64,000 nt of DNA from Moraxella sp. K1664 (GCF_039693965.1 NZ_CP155576.1:2232001-2296000), one strand, 5' to 3'. Positions 17,650 to 27,217 are shown, counted from the stretch's first letter. Notes: a model not told the origin generated them from the letters alone. Numbers and translations: made by a program.

Positions 17650-18531
17650 TTGGCAGTGTCAAACTTGCCAAGAAGTGTGTTTTATTACCACATTCGTCAA
17701 AGTACAAAGCCTGACAAAGACCTTGACTTAAAAGAACACATTAACCACATCTACCACCAACACAAGGGCAGGTATGGTTATCGTAGAATCACATCAGAGC
17801 TTAACAATCAGCTTGCCCAAAAAGGCATGGTCATTAATCATAAACGAGTGCAACGACTGATGGCTAAACTTGGACTCAAAGCATTGGTTCGTCGTCAACG
17901 TAAGTTTAATACTTACAAAGGCACAATGGGCAAAGATACCATTCAGGACAATATACTCAAAAGAGACTTTAAAGCAGACAAACCCAATCAAAAGTGGGCA
18001 ACAGACATCACCGAGTTTAAAGTACAAGACAAGGCAAATGATGGCAGTGTCATTCAAAGAAAACTCTACCTATCGCCCATCATCGACTTGTTTAATGGTG
18101 AGATTGTCAGTTATACGATGAAGGACAGACCAACGTATGAGTTGGTCAAAGAGATGTTAAATGATGCCCTATCCAAGCTAAGCCAAGAAAAGATGGATGA
18201 CAAACCCATCATTCATTCAGACCAAGGCTGGCACTATCAAATGCACCAGTATCAACAAACCCTAAAAGAACAAGGCTTAACCCAAAGCATGTCAAGAAAA
18301 GGCAATTGTTTGGATAATGCTGTGATAGAGAGCTTCTTTGGTACGCTAAAACAAGAGATATTTTATGAGACAACCACATTTACATCAACAGATGAACTTA
18401 AACAAGTGATTGATGAGTACATACACTACTACAATCATGATAGAATAAAGAGCAAATTAAAAGGACTAAGTCCTGTTAAGTACAGAAACTTAGTCCAATT
18501 AGGGTTAATACAACCACTTGCAACAACCTAA
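17650..18531 (+). CDS. IS3-family transposase OrfB, copy B
   Basis: DDE catalytic half, 293 residues from the first in-frame TTG, but the open frame extends upstream past the slippery heptamer at 17545-17551, so the active product should be the OrfAB fusion. DDE residues are as in copy A: the aspartates of ATDITEF and IIDLFNG and the glutamate of VIESFFGTLK. Confidence 0.93.
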   Translation: MAVSNLPRSVFYYHIRQSTKPDKDLDLKEHINHIYHQHKGRYGYRRITSELNNQLAQKGMVINHKRVQRLMAKLGLKALVRRQRKFNTYKGTMGKDTIQDNILKRDFKADKPNQKWATDITEFKVQDKANDGSVIQRKLYLSPIIDLFNGEIVSYTMKDRPTYELVKEMLNDALSKLSQEKMDDKPIIHSDQGWHYQMHQYQQTLKEQGLTQSMSRKGNCLDNAVIESFFGTLKQEIFYETTTFTSTDELKQVIDEYIHYYNHDRIKSKLKGLSPVKYRNLVQLGLIQPLATT

Positions 18532-18568
18532 CCTTTAATCTTATGTCTAAGATTTGGGGGTCGGTTCA

Positions 18569-18590
18569 CCATCTGCCCTGTTCTTTTTTC
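18569..18590 (+). terminator. Downstream half of a terminator split by IS3 copy B
   Basis: GCCCTGTTCTTTTTT pairs with AAAAAGGGC at 17010-17018 across the insertion. Intact, it would have sat between the converging bfrB and MaoC-like genes and could have served both strands. Confidence 0.65.
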
Positions 18591-18595
18591 ACCCA

Positions 18596-19471
18596 TCATA
18601 AAAACGTAATTTTACCGAGTAAATGCGGTTTTTCCGTGCCTGCCGCATACAGGGCAAAGGCTCGCCCATCGCTCTCTTGGCGTGCCACAAAGTCAATCTT
18701 GGACGGCAAGAAAATGGGCGTTTTAAATGACACGTCCACTCGGTAGGCCTTTGGCAAGTCATAAAATTGAGCAATGCTCGCCGCCTTTGACCACATACCA
18801 TGAGCGATTGCCTTAGGAAAGCCAAACGCCCGAGCCGATAAGGGGTGCAAATGGATTAGGTTAAAATCCCCCGACACGAACGCATACCGCCGTCCGATGT
18901 CTTCTGGGATATTAATCAGCTCCGCCCAACCATTGTCATCAGGCTCTAAGCGTGCCACGCTCTCAGGCACAGATTTGACCGTGCGTTCTTCCTTGGGCTT
19001 TTTTTGGCGAGACAGATAGGTTGATGTCCCCTGCCATACCAGCTCATCATCGATATGCACTTCGGTGATAAAATCAAAGGTCTGCCCCTTGTCATGGGGG
19101 GTTAGGTTATCAAGTCGCACGCTCATCTTGACCGTTTCGGTATCAAAAATCGGACGATACTGCGTAACACTGTTTTCTAAATGCACCAGCCCAAGCATGG
19201 CAAAAGGAAAATCAGGCTTTGCCATCATGTTCATCTGCAACGTCTGCGACAGCACCGCAAAATACGTTGGCGGTACACGCCCATCATCAATAAACCCACA
19301 GATTCGCCGATAGTCTCGCAAATTGTTCTGGTCAATGGCGAGTTTGTCCACTGCATACACCGAATCAGGCAATGCTCCTGCTCGGTTGTCGCCATGCGGA
19401 ATCAAACTTTTGATAACGTTGGCGTAAGTGGTGTGCATTTTTGGCAATTCTTTAAAATTTTGTTCTGCCAT
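18596..19471 (-). CDS. MaoC-like (R)-hydratase/dehydratase
   Basis: 291 residues, cytoplasmic. The C-terminal half carries the hydratase-2 signature: GDFNLIHLHPLSARAFGF followed by AIAHGMWSKA, with the catalytic Asp/His pair expected in the first block. The N-terminal half looks like a degenerate second hot-dog domain, a common arrangement in this family. AAGGT precedes the ATG. Downstream of the long FabG gene on the same strand and divergent from a thiolase. The trio covers condensation/thiolysis, ketoreduction and hydration of acyl chains, so a role in fatty-acyl metabolism is likely; the exact substrate is not visible. Confidence 0.85.
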   Translation of the reverse strand: MAEQNFKELPKMHTTYANVIKSLIPHGDNRAGALPDSVYAVDKLAIDQNNLRDYRRICGFIDDGRVPPTYFAVLSQTLQMNMMAKPDFPFAMLGLVHLENSVTQYRPIFDTETVKMSVRLDNLTPHDKGQTFDFITEVHIDDELVWQGTSTYLSRQKKPKEERTVKSVPESVARLEPDDNGWAELINIPEDIGRRYAFVSGDFNLIHLHPLSARAFGFPKAIAHGMWSKAASIAQFYDLPKAYRVDVSFKTPIFLPSKIDFVARQESDGRAFALYAAGTEKPHLLGKITFL

Positions 19472-19593
19472 ATCATACCTTTAAATATAGAATAATTTTG
19501 GTAAATTTTAATGGATTTTTGGGGGAATGTAAATCAAAAATGTACAAGTGTACGGCTGATATATTTCACATCAAAATTTACCAATGAATAAAA

Positions 19594-20952
19594 TCACGCC
19601 CCAAGCACGCTTTGACCGCACACACGCACCACGTTGCCATTAAGCCCTGACGCTTTTGGCGACAGTAGCCACGATATCGTCTCTGCCACGTCCACAGGCT
19701 CACCGCCTTGACTCATCGAGTTCATACGGCGACCAGCTTCACGAATGGCAAAGGGAATGGCACCGGTCATCTTGGTCTCGATAAATCCAGGGGCGACCGC
19801 ATTGATACGGCGTGCCGAACCGTCTAGGCTCTTGGCGGTTGCTTCAACCAGACCGATAACCCCTGCCTTACTCATGGCATAGTTGGTTTGCCCTAGATTG
19901 CCGGCAATGCCTGAAATACTAGACACGCAGACGATACGAGCCGACTCGGACAAGCCGTTATTGGCAAGCAGGTAGTTATTAATGGTGCTAATGGCTTTTA
20001 GGTTGATGTTTAGCACCAAATCCCATTTGTCAGCACTCATGTTGGCTAGGGTCTTATCACGAGTAACACCAGCGTTATGCACCACGCCGTCCAACACGCC
20101 ACACGCCTTTAAAATCTGCTCGCCAGCGTCCGTTTGGGTGATGTCCAGTGGTAAGGCATGACCGCCCAAATTGCCAGCAACTTTTTGTAAATCTGCCAAA
20201 GACGCAGGCACGTCCAAACAGTACAGCTCCGCTCCGTCTCGTGCTAACACTTTGGCAACCGACTCGCCAATGCCACGACTTGCCCCTGTTACTAGGATTT
20301 TTTTGCCTTTTAGGGGTTTGGTTTCGTCAAAATCAACCAATGACAGCTCATCGCCATTATCCTTGATATAGACCGCCTGCCCTGACACATATGCTGATTT
20401 TGCTGACATAAAAAAGCGTAAGGCGTGGTCTAGGTGCTTTTCGGCACCGACTTGGGTGTATAGCACATTAGCGGTAATGCCTTTTTTGAACTCTTTGGCG
20501 ACTGATTTAACAAATCCCAACACCGCCCGTTGTGCTAAGGCAAAATCAATGTCCGTACCTGTACAGCAAGACGGACGAGCAATCAGCACAATCCGACCAG
20601 ACGGTTTGATACGGCGGGCGATTTTATGGAAAAATTCATACACCGCCTTTAAGCCGTCCGTGTCTTTGATGTTGGTTACATCAAAAATCGCCACTTTAAA
20701 ACGCACATTCTCGTCCGTTAGGCGGTCATCTAGTTTATCGGCAGTGGTAATCTTGGCGTCCAATGCGGTCAAAATCTCATTCACGCAACGGCTCACATCG
20801 CTGTCGCCGACCGCTCCAAATGCCACTTCGCCACGCACCACAGGCTGACCGACTTCAAAACGGTCAAGTTTAATGGGTGTGGGTAAACCTAGATTTTTTG
20901 CAACAGTTCTACCCAGACCTGATTGCACCAATTCACCATAACGGTCGCTCAT
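19594..20952 (-). CDS. fabG: Long-form 3-oxoacyl-[ACP] reductase (SDR family)
   Basis: NADPH-type ketoreductase of 452 residues, about twice the size of ordinary FabG. Residues 1-200 form a second, degenerate Rossmann-like domain; the active SDR domain follows, with TGASRGIG at 222-229, NAG near 293-295, Ser345, Tyr358 and Lys362 (VCVSSISG and NYAMSKAG). This matches the high-molecular-weight FabG (FabG4-like) type. AGGAT precedes the ATG. A 122-base spacer separates it from the MaoC-like gene, probably one operon. Confidence 0.9.
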   Translation of the reverse strand: MSDRYGELVQSGLGRTVAKNLGLPTPIKLDRFEVGQPVVRGEVAFGAVGDSDVSRCVNEILTALDAKITTADKLDDRLTDENVRFKVAIFDVTNIKDTDGLKAVYEFFHKIARRIKPSGRIVLIARPSCCTGTDIDFALAQRAVLGFVKSVAKEFKKGITANVLYTQVGAEKHLDHALRFFMSAKSAYVSGQAVYIKDNGDELSLVDFDETKPLKGKKILVTGASRGIGESVAKVLARDGAELYCLDVPASLADLQKVAGNLGGHALPLDITQTDAGEQILKACGVLDGVVHNAGVTRDKTLANMSADKWDLVLNINLKAISTINNYLLANNGLSESARIVCVSSISGIAGNLGQTNYAMSKAGVIGLVEATAKSLDGSARRINAVAPGFIETKMTGAIPFAIREAGRRMNSMSQGGEPVDVAETISWLLSPKASGLNGNVVRVCGQSVLGA

Positions 20953-21179
20953 AGGAGTATCCTTTTGTTTGTCAATACGATAAGCCCCATTCTAGCACAA
21001 AAATAAATGTTGGCACAAAATTTTCTCTATTATAAAAATAAGTTATAAATTTTAAATAAATAACAAAAAATTAGTTAATAAAGCAAAAAACATTTTCCCT
21101 TTTAAGTCAAATGATGATAAGCTAGGATAAGCTAAATCAGCCTTTTACCTTTATCAATTCATTTCATTAAGGATAAGTC

Positions 21180-22463
21180 ATGACCATCAAAAAAGTTGCC
21201 ATTCTTGGCGGAAACCGCATTCCCTTTGCTCGCTCAAATGGTGCGTACGCAGACGCCAGTAATATTGATATGCTCTCATCGGCATTGGACGGTTTGGTTG
21301 CTCGCTTTGATTTGGCGGACAAAGAGATTGGCGAAGTGGTTGCTGGCACGGTCTTAAAGCATAGCCGTGATTTGAACCTAACCCGTGAAGCCCTGCTAAA
21401 CACCGCCCTATCGCCCACGACCCCTGCCTATGACATCTCGCAGGCGTGTGGCACAGGTCTGCAAGCCACGTTTGCCGTTGCCAACAAAATCGCACTGGGT
21501 ATCATCGACAGCGGTATCGCAGGCGGGACGGACACGACATCGGACGCACCGATTGCACTCGGGGACGGCATTCGTAAGCCCTTGCTTGCCATCAATAACG
21601 CCAAAACCGCCAAAGCTCGCCTAAGTGCCCTAACCCACATCAATCCCAAAGACCTACTGGCATTCCCTGCCAATGGTGAGCCACGCACCCGCCTATCTAT
21701 GGGCGAACACCAAGCCATCACTGCCCTAGAATGGAACATCAGCCGTGAAGCCCAAGATGAGCTGGCATTTAACAGCCATCAAAATCTGGCTCGTGCGTAT
21801 GACGCAGGATTTTTTGATGATTTGATGACCCCTTATAAAGGGCTAAACCGTGATAATAACTTGCGTGCAGACACCACACTAGATAAGCTCGCCACGCTAA
21901 AACCTGCCTTTGGTAAGCGTAACGCCAACCCAACCATGACCGCAGGTAACTCCACGCCACTGACTGACGGTGCGTCTTGCGTGCTACTTGCTAGTGATGA
22001 CTGGGCGAGCCAACACGGTTTTGAACCGCTTGCCTACATCACTCACCAACAAACGGCGGCCGTGGACTTTGTGGGTAAAAATGGACTGACCGAAGGACTG
22101 CTTATGGCACCTGCCTATGCCGTACCAAAAATGCTCGCTCGTGCTGGTCTGACCTTGCAAGACTTTGATTTTTATGAAATTCATGAAGCCTTCGCCAGTC
22201 AGGTACTCTCTACTCTGACTGCTTGGGAAGATGAAAACTTCTGCAAAAACCGCTTGGGATTAGATAAGCCATTAGGTAGCATTGACCGCAGTAAGCTCAA
22301 TGTCAATGGGTCAAGCCTTGCCGCAGGACACCCCTTTGCTGCCACAGGCGGACGTATCTTGGCAACCGCCGCCAAACTACTCGCCCAAAAAGGTTCAGGG
22401 CGTGCCTTAATTTCTATCTGTGCCGCTGGCGGTCAAGGTGTTACTTGTATTTTAGAACGCTAA
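21180..22463 (+). CDS. Acetyl-CoA C-acyltransferase (thiolase, FadI-like)
   Basis: 427 residues. The nucleophilic cysteine is Cys90 in DISQACGTGLQ. C-terminal thiolase blocks follow: EIHEAFASQVLS, NVNGSSLAAGHPFAATGGR with the catalytic histidine, and CAAGGQGVTCILER with the second cysteine. AAGGATAAGTC precedes the ATG. Divergent from fabG/MaoC with a 227-base spacer. Length and the SQACGTG context resemble the FadI/acetyl-CoA acetyltransferase branch found beside FabG-MaoC in Moraxellaceae. Whether it acts in beta-oxidation or synthesis is not decidable here. Confidence 0.9.
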   Translation: MTIKKVAILGGNRIPFARSNGAYADASNIDMLSSALDGLVARFDLADKEIGEVVAGTVLKHSRDLNLTREALLNTALSPTTPAYDISQACGTGLQATFAVANKIALGIIDSGIAGGTDTTSDAPIALGDGIRKPLLAINNAKTAKARLSALTHINPKDLLAFPANGEPRTRLSMGEHQAITALEWNISREAQDELAFNSHQNLARAYDAGFFDDLMTPYKGLNRDNNLRADTTLDKLATLKPAFGKRNANPTMTAGNSTPLTDGASCVLLASDDWASQHGFEPLAYITHQQTAAVDFVGKNGLTEGLLMAPAYAVPKMLARAGLTLQDFDFYEIHEAFASQVLSTLTAWEDENFCKNRLGLDKPLGSIDRSKLNVNGSSLAAGHPFAATGGRILATAAKLLAQKGSGRALISICAAGGQGVTCILER

Positions 22464-22487
22464 TCACACCAAAAATTACCCTAACGC

Positions 22488-22519
22488 AAAACCCCAATCT
22501 GTCATGGATTGGGGTTTTT
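22488..22519 (+). terminator. Rho-independent terminator after the thiolase gene
   Basis: AAAACCCCAATC (22488-22499) and GATTGGGGTTTT (22507-22518), a perfect 12-bp stem with T tract. Confidence 0.92.
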
Positions 22520-22587
22520 GGTTTGATGTGTTAAACGATAAAATGGGGTTTTATACACCCAGCCAACTTAATATTTACCACGGGTTT

Positions 22588-22653
22588 GTAGGGGTGTGCT
22601 GAGCACACCCTTTGATGACATTACTACACAAGGCGCGCTCAGCACGCCCCTAC
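22588..22653. repeat. Nested palindromic repeat pair
   Basis: GTAGGGGTGTGCTGAGC (22588-22604) and its near-exact inverse (22637-22653, 16 of 17). The first arm is itself a hairpin, GGGTGTGC-TGA-GCACACCC (22592-22610). It lies in an 814-bp gene-free stretch (22464-23277). Confidence 0.75.
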
Positions 22654-22680
22654 ATCCAAACATCATTGCGTTTGTAGTAA

Positions 22681-22719
22681 TTGGCAGTAAGGTGCGTATC
22701 ACGCACCAATAAGATTTTT
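22681..22719 (-). repeat. 39-bp repeat with GGTGCGTATCACGCACC core, copy 1
   Basis: Its reverse complement recurs at 27338-27376 with one mismatch. The two copies lie on either side of the transporter genes at 23278-27175. The core belongs to the same family as the palindromes at 11426 and 11914. Confidence 0.85.
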
Positions 22720-23277
22720 CATTAATTTCCAAACACATCAATCAGCCATTTATATAAAATTTTTAATAATTTCAATAACTTATAAATTTTAACATATATT
22801 CCTGCTCAAAGGACGAATGTAATTTGCCCCTGCATTCAAAACTTTTTAATAAATCCAATTCCCCCACCATTTCAAATAATTACCAATAATGAATTTTTCA
22901 ATTTTCTATGGTTAATAATGATGTGTTTAAATTTTCATTTTTTCCATTTTAATAGTTTACTAAAACAAAATGTATTATGTTAAATAAATTTGATATAAAG
23001 TGAAACAGGGGTTTAGGTTTTGGAAATTAGAAGAAATTAGAAATTGGTAAAGTGGGGAAATTGGAAAATTTGGAATTTTCCCTTATAAAGTTTTAAGAAA
23101 AATAGGATTATGTTAAATAATTTTTTAAACATTTAAACCAGTCCCCACGCATTTACTCTAAAAATTCATTCATTGACAACGCTTGTTGATTTTTTATTTA
23201 TAAGTGGCTTGTATTTTTGTAAGTTATATAATAACATAGCTTACTTTTTGCCATTTGGCTGACCTTAGGATTTTATC
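22720..23277. other. AT-rich spacer before the transporter operon
   Basis: No credible gene. It holds a degenerate copy of the GGGGCGAAT...ATTCGCC repeat core near 22806-22830. A TATAAT-like -10 (23227-23232) lies about 45 bases before the binding-protein gene, with no good -35. Confidence 0.45.
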
Positions 23278-24840
23278 ATGACTTTTAAATACACCGCCCT
23301 AGCCTGCTCACTTGCCACCGCCCTAGCCTTGACCGCCTGCGGTAATGACGACAAGGCGACTACCGCCACAGACAACGCCACGCCTGCCACGAGCGATAAG
23401 ACACTCACGGTCGTTACCCCTTGGGAGATTACCAATGCCGACCCCAGCACATCGGGCTTTGTTTATCAGCGTATGGGTATTGGCGAGACGCTCGTGGACG
23501 TGGACGACAAGGGGGTGATTATCCCTGCCCTAGCCGAAAAGTGGGAAACCGCCGACAACGGCAAAACATGGGTATTTACGTTGCGTGATGATGTCAAATT
23601 CCATGACGGCACGCCCATGACTGCCAAAGAAGTGGTAAACAGCCTAACACTTGCCCTAAATAAGCCCACCGCCCTAGAAAGTGCCAATATCGAGCTTATC
23701 AAGGCAGTTGATGATAAAACCGTAGAGTTCACTCTTGCAGAGCCTTTGACCACCCTGCCGTCCTATTTGGCACACGCCACCGCCATTATCCTAGCCCCAG
23801 CATCCTTTGATGACAAAGGGCAAGCCACCAAAATCATCGGCACAGGGGCGTATCGGGCGGATAAAGTTGAGCCACCACAAAAGATTGAGCAGTCCGCTTA
23901 TGCCGACTATTGGGGACAAAAAGCCCACATTAATCGCATTAACTACCTTGCCAATTCTCGCAGTGAGACCCGCACCCTGCTCGTGGAAAGTGGCGATGAC
24001 CATTTGGTGTACACCCTAGACAGTGCCAGCCTAAAACGCCTACAAAACAACAGCGACCTACAAGTGGCAACCCAAACACTCGCTCGCACCATTGCCATTA
24101 AGATGAACATCGCCAATCCACTCTTTGCCGATAAGACCACCCGCCAAGCCCTATCTGATGCCATAGACCGTGAAGCCATTGCCAAATCGGTGCTACGCAT
24201 TGGCGATGCAGGGGCGTATGAGCTACTACCACCCATGTTTGGCGGTTGGCAGGCAGGCGTGGCAAAATCCGCCCCTGATTATCCTGCCATTAAAGCCAAA
24301 CTGCTCGCCAATGGCTTTAGTGAAGGGGCAAATGGCGTGCTACAAAAAGACGGTAAGCCCTTTACCATATCGCTCATCACGTTCTCTGACCGCCCAGAGC
24401 TACCGCTTATCGCCACCGCCCTACAAGACCAATGGCGTAAAATCGGCGTGGATTTACAAGTTAATATCACCAACTCATCAGAAATTCCCAAAGCTCATCA
24501 AGACGGCTCCCTGCAAATGGCTCTGTACGCTCGTAACTACGGCAACACCCCAGACCCACTAGCTTCACTACAATCCGACCTAAGTCCACAGGGCAACGAC
24601 TGGGGCGTGATGAATTACCAAAACCCCACACTTACCCAAGCCTTACATGACATCGCCACCACGACTGACGATGTCAAGCGAGATGAACTCAAAAAACAAG
24701 TCGCCACCATTTTGGCAGATGAGCGTCCACTTATCCCTGTCGTGTACTACCAACAAAGTGCGTCCGCTCACAAGTCGCTACAAGGCTTGACCCTTGACCC
24801 CTTTGAGCGTAAATATAACCTAAATCAGCTTAAATGGTAA
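23278..24840 (+). CDS. ABC transporter substrate-binding lipoprotein, peptide/nickel (SBP_bac_5) family
   Basis: 520 residues. The lipoprotein signal has lipobox LTAC with lipidated Cys21. The mature protein has the family's typical early block (ADPSTSGFVYQRMGIGETL, WETADNGKTWVFTLRDDVKF, HDGTPMTAKEVVNSL) and C-terminal MALYARNYGNTPDPLASLQ. It captures a peptide, nickel chelate or similar ligand in the periplasm for the permeases at 26240 and 27520. Ligand class cannot be fixed from sequence. A terminator follows, so the permease genes may depend on read-through or another promoter. Confidence 0.9.
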   Translation: MTFKYTALACSLATALALTACGNDDKATTATDNATPATSDKTLTVVTPWEITNADPSTSGFVYQRMGIGETLVDVDDKGVIIPALAEKWETADNGKTWVFTLRDDVKFHDGTPMTAKEVVNSLTLALNKPTALESANIELIKAVDDKTVEFTLAEPLTTLPSYLAHATAIILAPASFDDKGQATKIIGTGAYRADKVEPPQKIEQSAYADYWGQKAHINRINYLANSRSETRTLLVESGDDHLVYTLDSASLKRLQNNSDLQVATQTLARTIAIKMNIANPLFADKTTRQALSDAIDREAIAKSVLRIGDAGAYELLPPMFGGWQAGVAKSAPDYPAIKAKLLANGFSEGANGVLQKDGKPFTISLITFSDRPELPLIATALQDQWRKIGVDLQVNITNSSEIPKAHQDGSLQMALYARNYGNTPDPLASLQSDLSPQGNDWGVMNYQNPTLTQALHDIATTTDDVKRDELKKQVATILADERPLIPVVYYQQSASAHKSLQGLTLDPFERKYNLNQLKW

Positions 24841-24846
24841 GCCCAT

Positions 24847-24872
24847 AAAGACCGTGTTATGCGGTCTTTTTT
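24847..24872 (+). terminator. Rho-independent terminator after the binding-protein gene
   Basis: AAAGACCG / CGGTCTTT stem, loop of seven, then TTTT. Confidence 0.9.
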
Positions 24873-24960
24873 ATGTTGTCAATGTTGCAAATTTTGTTTA
24901 AAATTTTAAAAACCACACACCCTTATCATTTCGTCATTTTTGTCATCATTGGAGCTTATC

Positions 24961-26124
24961 ATGAGTGAACAGAACGTGAACAAAAAAGGTAAAGCCAAAT
25001 TCAAGCCCACGCCCAAAGCCAAAACCGCAGGGCGACAACCTGAAAAATGGTTTAATGTCTTTTTGTGGATTGTGGCGATGATTTTTGCCGGCTTTTTGAT
25101 TGGATTGGGTAGCAAAATCGTGGCGGATTTGCCGATGATTAGCACCGATTTTGTGGAGCTGTCTGACTTTGTCGCCGACCGCCCTGCCTATGACCGCCTA
25201 AAAGACGAACTGACCCAAGCCGAACAAAAAGAGCAAGACATCACCCACGAATGGGAACAAAAAAGCCACGAGCTAACCCAAAAACAAACCGAAAACATCA
25301 ATGCCCGTGAGACCTTTGAAAACTGGCTTGCCACACGCTCTGTTACCGAGCAATCCGACCAAAATCCCGAAGTCATCAAACGCACCAGCGAGCTTGACGA
25401 ATTAAAAGCCCAAGAGCAAGCCCTGCAAGGCGAGCTGTCCGCCATAGAAAAACGCCAATTAGACAGACGGCAGACGGTGGAGAATATCGAAAACCAAATC
25501 ATGCTCATGGAAGCGGACGCTATGGACGGCTATAACCGCCACAATAACCGCACCGAATTGCAGGTATTTATTTATCGTTTGATGATTACCTTGCCACTGC
25601 TATTATTGGCAGGTTATCTGTTTAAACGCTATCGCCACACCAACGCATGGCCGTTTGTATGGGGCTTTGCGTTTTTTGCCTTATTTGTGTTTTTTGTGGA
25701 GCTTGTGCCGTATCTACCCAACTATGGCGGTTATGTTCGCTATGGCGTGGGGATTATCGTAACGGTGGTCATCGGCAAATACGCCATTGGGGCGATGAAT
25801 GCCTACCTAGAACGCAAACGAGTCGAAGAAGCCCTATCCAGCAACGAACGCCAACAACACATGGATTATGATGAAGCCCACATCAAAATCGGCAAGGGTA
25901 TTTGCCCAAGCTGTGAACGCTCGCTGGATTTTAACAACACCGATTTGGATTTTTGTCCGCATTGTGGGATACATTTGTTTGAATATTGCCCAAATTGCAC
26001 CACTCGCAAAAGCACCTTTAATCATTATTGCTTTAAATGCGGTTTGGCAAGTCGTGCGGAACGTTCGGACGAACAGGTTTTTACCCCTGTGATAAATCCA
26101 GATACTCCGCCCACCCAAGCATAA
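24961..26124 (+). CDS. Membrane protein with coiled coil and C-terminal double zinc ribbon
   Basis: 387 residues from the ATG at 24961 (GGAG 8 bases upstream). Order of parts: Lys-rich N-terminus; membrane segment at about 29-48 (FLWIVAMIFAGFLIGLG); long Glu/Gln-rich coiled coil at about 70-190; three further hydrophobic segments at about 205-285; then cysteine pairs CPSC, CPHC, CPNC and CFKC at about 315-365, spaced as two zinc ribbons. No enzyme motif is visible. It sits inside the ABC-transporter gene group in the same direction, but I see no functional link. I do not recognise a named family. Confidence 0.75.
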   Translation: MSEQNVNKKGKAKFKPTPKAKTAGRQPEKWFNVFLWIVAMIFAGFLIGLGSKIVADLPMISTDFVELSDFVADRPAYDRLKDELTQAEQKEQDITHEWEQKSHELTQKQTENINARETFENWLATRSVTEQSDQNPEVIKRTSELDELKAQEQALQGELSAIEKRQLDRRQTVENIENQIMLMEADAMDGYNRHNNRTELQVFIYRLMITLPLLLLAGYLFKRYRHTNAWPFVWGFAFFALFVFFVELVPYLPNYGGYVRYGVGIIVTVVIGKYAIGAMNAYLERKRVEEALSSNERQQHMDYDEAHIKIGKGICPSCERSLDFNNTDLDFCPHCGIHLFEYCPNCTTRKSTFNHYCFKCGLASRAERSDEQVFTPVINPDTPPTQA

Positions 26125-26239
26125 ACAACAAACCCCATACTGTGCGTGGGGCTGTCTATTTTAAAAATATTATGTTATTACATTTGCTTTTATTATCAAT
26201 AAAAATTATAATAGCCCAATTTTTCTTATCACTACTACC

Positions 26240-27175
26240 ATGCTAAAACTACTCACATCACGGCTTATCCAACTGCTCTTGGTCGTTTGGTCGGTCGGCA
26301 CCTTGACCTTTGTTCTGATGCGAAGCCTGCCCGGCGACATGGCATATCGTATCGCTGCATCTCGCTATGGCTACGACCAAGTAACCGCAAGCTCTGCCGA
26401 CCAAGTACGAGCCGAGCTCGGGCTTGATTTGCCGTGGTATGAGCAGTATATAGCATGGTTTGGCGACCTGCTTCGCTTGGATTTAGGTAATTCGCTCGTC
26501 AGTGGGGCAAGCGTGTGGGACGAGATAGCCCACCAGTTTGGACACACGCTGTCGCTGGCTTTGGTTGCTTTGGTCATCTCACTCATCATCGCCCCACCGA
26601 TAGGCATACTCTCCGCCCTGCGACCTAATGGCGTCTTTGACCGTTTTACCTTATTTATCGCCACCTTGCTCCGCTCTGCCCCTGCCTTTATCATTGGCGT
26701 GCTACTCATTACCATTTTTGCGGTGCAATTAAAATGGCTACCTGCTATCGGCTACGGCAAACCGATTAACTACGTCTTACCTGCTCTCACGCTTGCCTTG
26801 GGTCTGTCGGCAGTGTCCATTCGGGTCAGTCGTAATGCGGCGTTGTCGGTGTTTAGTGCCACTTATTATGAATTTGCCAAATTAAAAGGGCTAACCCCTT
26901 GGCAAGCATTTAGACGGCATGGCGTGCGTAACCTTGCCATTCCCATTGTTGCTTATCATGGTGTACAGCTTATTTATCTCATCGAAGGCGTGGTTATCGT
27001 GGAGAGCCTGTTTGCATGGCCGGGTATCGGTCATGCCCTAGTCCATGCTATCATCGCCAGAGACATACCAATGATACAAGGCTCGGCGTTGGTCATGGGG
27101 GCGTTGTTTGTCGTGCTAAATACAGTGCTTGACATCATCAATCGGCTCATAGACCCACGTTTTGGGGTGCAATAG
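26240..27175 (+). CDS. ABC transporter permease, DppB/OppB type
   Basis: 311 residues, about six membrane segments. N-terminal block RLIQLLLVVWSVGTLTFVLM and the LPGD motif typical of the DppB branch; the cytoplasmic-loop EAA motif region is YYEFAKLKGLTPWQAFRRHG; C-terminal VVIVESLFAWPGIGHALVHA matches the family. Pairs with the permease at 27520. The 344-base gap between the two permeases is unusual for this operon type and holds repeats. Confidence 0.92.
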   Translation: MLKLLTSRLIQLLLVVWSVGTLTFVLMRSLPGDMAYRIAASRYGYDQVTASSADQVRAELGLDLPWYEQYIAWFGDLLRLDLGNSLVSGASVWDEIAHQFGHTLSLALVALVISLIIAPPIGILSALRPNGVFDRFTLFIATLLRSAPAFIIGVLLITIFAVQLKWLPAIGYGKPINYVLPALTLALGLSAVSIRVSRNAALSVFSATYYEFAKLKGLTPWQAFRRHGVRNLAIPIVAYHGVQLIYLIEGVVIVESLFAWPGIGHALVHAIIARDIPMIQGSALVMGALFVVLNTVLDIINRLIDPRFGVQ

Positions 27176-27190
27176 CATGGGCTTTTTAGC

Positions 27191-27217
27191 TTTTAATTTT
27201 TAATTTTTAATTTTTAA
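27191..27217 (+). repeat. Heptanucleotide tandem repeat (TTTTTAA, about four units)
   Basis: TTTTAA followed by three TTTTTAA units, then two near-copies of ATTGATAA. It lies in the spacer 16 bases after the first permease gene. Confidence 0.7.

Larger units (their letters stand above)
17024..18568 (+). mobile_element. IS3-family (IS150-like) insertion sequence, copy B, intact
   Basis: 1545 bp with terminal inverted repeats TGAACCGCACCCCAAAA (left) and TGAACCGACCCCCAAAT (right, complement). Nearly identical to copy A and oriented the opposite way. It is inserted between AAAAAGGGC (17010-17018) and GCCCTGTTCTTTTTT (18575-18589), which together form the terminator expected between bfrB and the convergent MaoC-like gene. 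Flanking triplets are TCA and CCA, so no exact target duplication remains. Confidence 0.95.

Noticed and set aside
9770-18568. IS3 copies A and B as the ends of a composite transposon carrying ilvE-bfd-bfrA-bfrB
   Set aside because: Each copy has its own matching terminator arms on both sides, so they inserted independently; the genes between are ordinary chromosomal genes.
20456-20848. 130-codon plus-strand ORF
   Set aside because: Antisense to the fabG N-terminal region; no independent support.
22464-23277. CRISPR array in the repeat-rich spacer
   Set aside because: The repeats are palindromes of different kinds at irregular spacing; there are no regularly spaced direct repeats and no cas genes.
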